Part shown: in pieces, positions 45,340 to 49,920 of the stretch
Numbering within the stretch: the first letter of the stretch is position 1
Layout: every line of letters starts with the position of its first letter
DNA from: Rhodoplanes serenus
Lineage (GTDB): Bacteria > Pseudomonadota > Alphaproteobacteria > Rhizobiales > Xanthobacteraceae
Direction of reading: 5' to 3'
NCBI GenBank assembly: GCA_945861855.1
Contig: CAMAWG010000011.1
Span: forward strand, 1-49,920
DNA: 49,920 bases
The notes under the pieces: model-generated
Database searches by the model: none
Seen by the model: only the letters and a program-made list of their open reading frames with translations
Told to the model about the DNA's origin: nothing
Translations under genes and position numbers: made by a program

Positions 45340-48044
45340 CCCATCGCCTCCTTGATCAGATCTTCGGCGGCTTCCGCCATCACGTCCTCGGACGCTTCGC
45401 CATAGACCGTTTCGCGGCCGATCTCCAGCATGACCGGCACCGCCAATGGCGAGACCCGGTCGAGCGCCTTATGGACGATTCGCCCCCGGATGCGCGAGAG
45501 CATTTCGCCGAGCCGCTTGATGTCGAGCAGACCGGTCGCAGCGTCCGCCCGCGCGGCGCGCAAAAGCACATGATCGCCCTGGTGTTTGCGGAGCACGTCG
45601 TAAACCAGGTCGGTCGAGATGGTGACCTGCCGCCGCGACTTTTCCTGGCCGGGAAAGCGCCGCTCGATCAGGCCGGCGATGATCGCGCAGGTGCGGAAGG
45701 TGCGCTTCATCAGCGCGGATTCGGCGAGCCACGCTTCGAGGTCGTCGCCGAGCATGTCCTGGTCGAACAGGGCGGCGAGCGACAATTCGCCGCGTTGGAT
45801 GCGCAGCGCCGCATCGCCGAGCCCCCAAACCGCCAGCGCGTATTCGTTGGCGACGAAGCCCAGCGGCTTCAACCGCGCGCGTTCGAGTCGCCGCGTCAAC
45901 AGCATGCCGAGCGTCTGGTGCGCCAGCCGCCCCTCGAACGGATAGCAGACGAGGTAGAACTTGTCGGCGCGCGGGAAGGTCTCCACTAGCAGATCGCTCT
46001 GCCGGGGCACCAGCGACCGCCATTGCTGCAGGCGCAGCCACTCGCGCACCTGCTCCGGCAATTGCGGCCATTGCGCGGGATCGGCCAGCATCCGGCGGAC
46101 GCGGTCGGCCAGATAGGTCGAGAGCGGAAACTTGCCGCCCTCGTAGGCCGGCACCTTCGGGTCCTCCGACGCGGAGCGCGAGACATAGACCTCGTTCTCG
46201 ACCAGCGCCTCGTATTTCAAAATTTCGCCGGCGAACACGAAGGTGTCGCCCGGCACCAGCATTTCGATGAAATACTCCTCGACCTCGCCGAGCACGCGCC
46301 CGCCGCGGGCGACCGGGCCGGTGTGGCCTTTGCCGCCCGAGCGGGAGCGCACGAGGCGCACCTTCAGCATGTCGGCCTCGACGATGGTGCCGACATTCAT
46401 GCGGTAGCGCTGCGCCACCATCGGGTTGGCGACGCGCCAGCGCCCGTCCTTGGTCTGACGGATTTTTGCGAAGCGCTCGTAGGCTTTCAGCGCGTAGCCG
46501 CCGGTGGCGACGAAATCGACCACGGCATCGAAGTCGGTGCGCGCTAGGCTGTCGTAAGGCGCCGCCGTCCTCACCTCGCGGTAAAGCTCGTCGGCCAGGA
46601 ACGGCTCGCCGCAGGCGGAGCCCAGCACATGCTGCGCCAGCACGTCGAGCGCGCCCACACGGAGCGGCGGCGTGTCCTGCGCATGATCGGCGACCGCGCC
46701 GATCGCGGCGTTGCACTCCAGCACCTCGAAGCGGTTGGCCGGAATGAGAATGCCGCGCGAGGGCTCGTCGAACCGGTGATTGGCGCGGCCGATCCGCTGG
46801 AGCAGCCGCGAGGCGCCCTTCGGCGCGCCGACGTTGATGACGAGATCGATGTCACCCCAGTCTACTCCGAGATCGAGCGAGGAGGTGCACACCACCGCAC
46901 GCAAGCGCCCCGCGGTCATGGCGTCCTCGACCTTGCGCCGCTGCGCCACGTCGAGCGATCCGTGATGCAGCGCGATGGCGAGCGAGTCCTCGTTGATGTG
47001 CCAGAGCGCGTGGAAGATCATCTCCGCTTGGCTGCGGGTGTTGACGAACACCAGCGTCATCTTGTGCCGCTTGATCAGCTCATAGATTTGCGGGAACGCG
47101 TGCCGCGCCGAATGGCCGGCCCAGGGCAGATATTCACCGGGCTCCAGCATGGTGACATTGGGCTCGGCGCCGCCGTCGGCCACGACCAGATCGGCGCGGC
47201 CGACGCCATCCCCCGGCTGCGGGACGAGGAAGCGGCAGAGATCCTCGGGCTCGGCGACGGTGGCGGAGAGGCCGGTCATCGCCAATCCAGGCGCAAGCCG
47301 CCACAGCCGCGCCAGGCCGAGCGACAGGAGATCGCCGCGCTTGGAGGTGACCAGCGCGTGCAACTCGTCCAGCACCACGCGCTTGAGGCTGCCGAAAAGG
47401 TACGGCGCGTCGGCGCTGGCAAGCAAAAGCGCGAGCTGCTCCGGCGTGGTGAGCAGGATGTCCGGCGGATCGCGGCGCTGACGCTGACGCTTCGAGGTGG
47501 GTGTATCGCCCGTGCGGGTCTCGATGCGAATGGGCAGCCCCATCTCGCGGACCGGGGTTTCGAGATTGCGGGCGATATCGACCGCCAGCGCCTTCAGCGG
47601 CGAGATATAGAGCGTGTGCAGGCCCTGTCGACGAACATCCCGGCCAGCCGAGATGAGATGATGCGCTTGCCTCGCGACGCCTTCACCTCCCCACTTGAGG
47701 GGGAGGTCGACGCGCGAAGCGCGTCGGGAGGGGGGTGATTCTTCCAACGCTCTGCCTGCAACGTACCCCCCTCCCCCACCCTCCCCCTCAAGGGGGGAGG
47801 GAGCGCGTAGCGCACGGGGAGAAGCTGTCGTTGCACGCTCGCTCAGCTCTACCAAGGTCGGCAAAAAGCCCGTAAGCGTCTTGCCGCCGCCGGTCGGCGC
47901 GATCAGCAGCACCGAGCGGCCGTCGCGGGCGCGCGCCAGCAGCTCAAGCTGATGCGCGCGCGGGCTCCAGCCGCGAGACGAAAACCAGCGCGAAAAATTG
48001 TCCGGCAGCAGCGGAGCCGTGTCGGGTTTTTTCGCGAGGCTCAT
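45336..48044 (-). CDS. Ligase-associated DEXH-box helicase (Lhr-like)
   Basis: An ATP-dependent superfamily-2 helicase of 902 residues from ATG 48044. Walker A APTGGGKT is at 49-56, LYISPLKALAVDIAR (Ia) at 145-159, DELHAL (II, DExH), GLSATVAEPEDL (III), and QRIGRANHR (VI). C-terminal Lhr domain follows. Between Walker A and Ia there is a low-complexity insert of about 68 residues (71-138, with SPLEGEGGGGG), encoded by a palindromic repeat; orthologues, as I recall, join these motifs directly. It heads the operon with META and pdeM. The motifs are otherwise intact, so activity depends on whether the insert is tolerated. Confidence 0.92.
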   Translation of the reverse strand: MSLAKKPDTAPLLPDNFSRWFSSRGWSPRAHQLELLARARDGRSVLLIAPTGGGKTLTGFLPTLVELSERATTASPRALRAPSPLEGEGGGGGYVAGRALEESPPSRRASRVDLPLKWGGEGVARQAHHLISAGRDVRRQGLHTLYISPLKALAVDIARNLETPVREMGLPIRIETRTGDTPTSKRQRQRRDPPDILLTTPEQLALLLASADAPYLFGSLKRVVLDELHALVTSKRGDLLSLGLARLWRLAPGLAMTGLSATVAEPEDLCRFLVPQPGDGVGRADLVVADGGAEPNVTMLEPGEYLPWAGHSARHAFPQIYELIKRHKMTLVFVNTRSQAEMIFHALWHINEDSLAIALHHGSLDVAQRRKVEDAMTAGRLRAVVCTSSLDLGVDWGDIDLVINVGAPKGASRLLQRIGRANHRFDEPSRGILIPANRFEVLECNAAIGAVADHAQDTPPLRVGALDVLAQHVLGSACGEPFLADELYREVRTAAPYDSLARTDFDAVVDFVATGGYALKAYERFAKIRQTKDGRWRVANPMVAQRYRMNVGTIVEADMLKVRLVRSRSGGKGHTGPVARGGRVLGEVEEYFIEMLVPGDTFVFAGEILKYEALVENEVYVSRSASEDPKVPAYEGGKFPLSTYLADRVRRMLADPAQWPQLPEQVREWLRLQQWRSLVPRQSDLLVETFPRADKFYLVCYPFEGRLAHQTLGMLLTRRLERARLKPLGFVANEYALAVWGLGDAALRIQRGELSLAALFDQDMLGDDLEAWLAESALMKRTFRTCAIIAGLIERRFPGQEKSRRQVTISTDLVYDVLRKHQGDHVLLRAARADAATGLLDIKRLGEMLSRIRGRIVHKALDRVSPLAVPVMLEIGRETVYGEASEDVMAEAAEDLIKEAMG
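47684..47820. repeat. Palindromic repeat element inside the helicase gene
   Basis: Several short palindromes: CCTCCCC/GGGGGAGG (47686-47706), CGACGCGC-GAA-GCGCGTCG (47708-47726), and CCCTCCCC/GGGGAGGG (about 47779-47801). It is a compact element of the CTCCCC...GGGGAG type that is usually intergenic in these genomes, but here it is read in frame through the helicase. No second copy was seen in the window. Confidence 0.75.
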
Positions 48045-48054
48045 GTCCAACGAT

Positions 48055-49056
48055 TTATCGTCCCGAGATCGCCTTCTTCACGAAAGTGTCGTTGTAGGTC
48101 TTCGACAGATCGAACGTCGCGCCCGCCACCGCCGGATCGAACACCTTGAGCACGGCATAGGCCGTGCCCACGGCGCCCGGCTCGAAATGGCCGTCGGGCG
48201 AGAACATCGGCTTCGAGACGGTGAGCGCCTTGATGTAGATCGGTAGGTTGCCCAGCGCGTATTCCTCCGGCATCAGCTTGGCGATGTCCTCGGCCGAATG
48301 GCTGGCGATCCACCTGAGCCCGCGCACGAAGGCGTTCACCACCAGTTGCACCGCCTTCGGATTCTTCTCGATGGTGGCCGGCGTGGCGTAGATCACGCCG
48401 CCCGGGTATGGCCCGCCATAAACCGCCTTGGTGCCGTCCGCGGTGCGGGTGTCCGCGACGACTTTCACCAGGTTCTCGTTCTCCATCAACGTCATCATCG
48501 GATCGGAACTGACGATGGCGTCGATTTCGGCGCGGCGCGCGGCGGCAACGGCCGTGGCGGTCGCGCCGGTGCCGATGAACGAGGCGTCGTCGGCCTTGAG
48601 CCCGCTGCGCACCATCATGTAGGCGGCCATGAAATGCGTGCTGGAGCCGGGCGAGGTCACGCCGATCTTCAGCCCCTTCAGATCCTTCGGCGATTTGTAA
48701 AGGTCGGCCTTGCCACGCATCATCGCCAGCACGAAACCGGGGTAGCGGCCGTATTGCAGGAGCGCCACCACCGGCTGGTTCTTCGCCTGCATCTGGATGG
48801 TGTGATCGAAGGTGCCGATGCCTATCTCGGCGCTGCCGCCGATAATAGCTTGCAAGGCGCGCGCGCCGCTTGAGACGTCGGAAATCTCGACGTCGAGGCC
48901 GGCATCCTTGAAGTAGCCGAGCCGCTCGGTCACCGACAACGGCAGATAGAACACCGCCGACTTGCCGCCGACCGCGAACCTCACCTTTTCCTGTGCGCCG
49001 GCGGAGCCGGCGAATGACAGCGCGAGCGCGATTGCACCCCAAATCAGCCTTTTCAT
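48055..49056 (-). CDS. NMT1/TauT-type ABC transporter substrate-binding protein
   Basis: A 333-residue exported protein from ATG 49056 with GGGAGGAA five bases upstream. The signal peptide ends near AGSAGAQE. The mature part has the NitT/TauT/SsuA-type fold (FAVGGKSAVFYLPLSVTER at its start, then SAEIGIGTFDH, and IGVTSPGSSTHFMAAYM). Such proteins bind aliphatic sulfonates, nitrate, pyrimidine precursors or taurine for an ATP-dependent importer. No permease or ATPase gene is in view on this side. It is divergent from the dihydroorotate-dehydrogenase-like gene, 87 bases away, suggesting a shared pathway outside the window. Confidence 0.93.
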   Translation of the reverse strand: MKRLIWGAIALALSFAGSAGAQEKVRFAVGGKSAVFYLPLSVTERLGYFKDAGLDVEISDVSSGARALQAIIGGSAEIGIGTFDHTIQMQAKNQPVVALLQYGRYPGFVLAMMRGKADLYKSPKDLKGLKIGVTSPGSSTHFMAAYMMVRSGLKADDASFIGTGATATAVAAARRAEIDAIVSSDPMMTLMENENLVKVVADTRTADGTKAVYGGPYPGGVIYATPATIEKNPKAVQLVVNAFVRGLRWIASHSAEDIAKLMPEEYALGNLPIYIKALTVSKPMFSPDGHFEPGAVGTAYAVLKVFDPAVAGATFDLSKTYNDTFVKKAISGR

Positions 49057-49143
49057 TTTGTTCCTCCCAAGGACCGGTTCCAACTCAACAAGGCCTGCGT
49101 TAGTTTGCACCATCGGCACCATGAAGTCGCTGCGGCCAGTTTC

Positions 49144-49920
49144 ATGAGCGTTTACACCAGCCTGATCCGGCCCCTCGCCTTCCGCCTGGAGGCGGAGCGC
49201 GCCCATCATCTCGCCATCAAGCTGGGCGCGAACATGGCATGGGCAGCGCCCGGGCTGAGCCCCCTGCTGGCGGTCTCGGACCCACGGCTCGTGACGACGG
49301 TTGCCGGTGTTCGCTTTCCGCATCCGATCGGGCTTGCGGCCGGCTACGACAAGAGCGGCGAATCGGTTGCGGCGCTGGCGTCGCTGGGCTTCGGCAGCGT
49401 CGAGATCGGCTCGGTGTCGATCGACCTGTCCGACGGCAATCCCAGGCCGCGCCTGTGGCGCCTGCCGGAGGACCGCGCGCTGCTGGTCCACTACGGCATG
49501 CAGAATGATGGCGCGCAGGTGGTGGCCGAACGCGTGAAGGATGTGCGGCTCCCGGTTCCGCTCGGCATCAACATCGGGGTGACCAACCGCGGCATCGGTG
49601 CGCCGCCGCTCGATCCGGACAGCATCGTCGCCGAATACGCCGACGCGGCGCGGCTGCTCGCACCGCATGCCGACTATCTGATGCTCAATCTCAGTTGCCC
49701 GAACACCGCCGACGGCCGCGATTTCTTCCTCGACGGCAACAACACCAGGGCCTGCGTCGCAGCGCTGGCCGGGCTCGATCTGAAGCTTCCGGTGTTCTTG
49801 AAGGCATCGTCGGTCGGCGGGGTCGCGGCGGTCGAGCGCGTGCTGGCCGCGGCCGACGGCCACGATTTCATCGCCGGCTTCATGTTCAACCAGGTACCGG
49901 GCAAGCCGGAGACGCTCAAA
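49144..49920 (+). CDS. Dihydroorotate-dehydrogenase-like flavoprotein, 3' end outside window
   Basis: 259 residues are visible from ATG 49144, with the frame open at the window edge. It has the membrane-type (class 2) N-terminal helices (SLIRPLAFRLEAERAHHLAI), the FMN site GLAAGYDKSGE (lysine as in PyrD) and NPRPRLWRLPED. Two key positions differ from class 2: the orotate-contact segment INRMGFNN is LVHYGMQND here, and the active-site base, Ser in class 2, is Cys in NLSCPNT, as in class 1A. A paralogue with a different substrate, or an unusual DHODH, is possible. The real pyrD of the organism may lie elsewhere, so I give no gene symbol. Confidence 0.75.
   Translation, partial: MSVYTSLIRPLAFRLEAERAHHLAIKLGANMAWAAPGLSPLLAVSDPRLVTTVAGVRFPHPIGLAAGYDKSGESVAALASLGFGSVEIGSVSIDLSDGNPRPRLWRLPEDRALLVHYGMQNDGAQVVAERVKDVRLPVPLGINIGVTNRGIGAPPLDPDSIVAEYADAARLLAPHADYLMLNLSCPNTADGRDFFLDGNNTRACVAALAGLDLKLPVFLKASSVGGVAAVERVLAAADGHDFIAGFMFNQVPGKPETLK

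Overview
The window looks like a chromosomal segment of an alphaproteobacterium of the order Hyphomicrobiales (Rhizobiales), near the Bradyrhizobium/Xanthobacteraceae lineages. The reasons are high GC, the ctaC-ctaD-ctaB-coxF-ctaG-ctaE oxidase cluster leading into SURF1 and thrC, a PodJ-like polarity protein, IalB, DUF1127 and TIGR02186 proteins, CtrA-type and Irr-type promoter motifs, and several palindromic repeat families typical of the group. No rRNA, convincing tRNA, CRISPR array, prophage or origin was seen. Genus level is inference; no database search was possible.

Layout. 1-141: 3' end of an IS5-type transposase. 153-11730, all on the minus strand: the respiratory block. Read in transcription order it is coxB/ctaC, coxA/ctaD, ctaB, a 58-residue CoxF-like peptide, ctaG, ctaE, DUF983 and SURF1, then an AT-richer HNH-like gene that looks inserted, then thrC, an M16 peptidase, a RimJ-type acetyltransferase and a lipoprotein. 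12134-17948, plus strand: IalB; an oxidoreductase-cupin-hydratase operon; a Gly/Tyr repeat protein gene broken by an amber codon and preceded by a perfect CtrA-type site; tldD; and a CcdAB toxin-antitoxin pair. 17956-20349: a PAN-domain protein, a DUF1127 gene divergent from a LysR regulator, and palindromic elements. 20368-27712, minus: gshA and a fatty-acid oxidation operon (acyl-CoA dehydrogenase, 84-residue unknown, thiolase, two tandem cupins, FadB-like enzyme). 27863-31103: an orphan tricarboxylate-type binding protein and feoAB under a probable Irr box. 31122-38819, minus: MBL hydrolase, HerA-like ATPase, a frameshifted GGDEF-EAL gene coupled to a phosphate-type binding protein, and a large acyl-CoA dehydrogenase. 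38866-44169, plus: PodJ-like protein with CtrA-like sites, TauE exporter and TIGR02186 protein. 44171-48044, minus: the PdeM / META / Lhr-type helicase DNA-repair operon, whose helicase carries an in-frame palindromic repeat. 48055-49920: an ABC binding protein divergent from a dihydroorotate-dehydrogenase-like gene that is cut by the window edge.

Together the genes are mostly housekeeping: aa3 oxidase subunits and their haem and copper assembly factors, threonine and glutathione synthesis, beta-oxidation, iron uptake and DNA repair. The unusual material is small-scale: two genes broken by single-base changes (15388 and about 34687), mobile palindromes (one inside an essential-looking helicase domain), candidate cell-cycle and iron promoter boxes, and accessory genes fitted tightly into conserved operons. 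No stretch above about 300 bases lacks a gene except 38820-39161 (two CtrA-like sites) and 11731-12133 (promoter region between divergent coxB and ialB, nothing clear seen in it).
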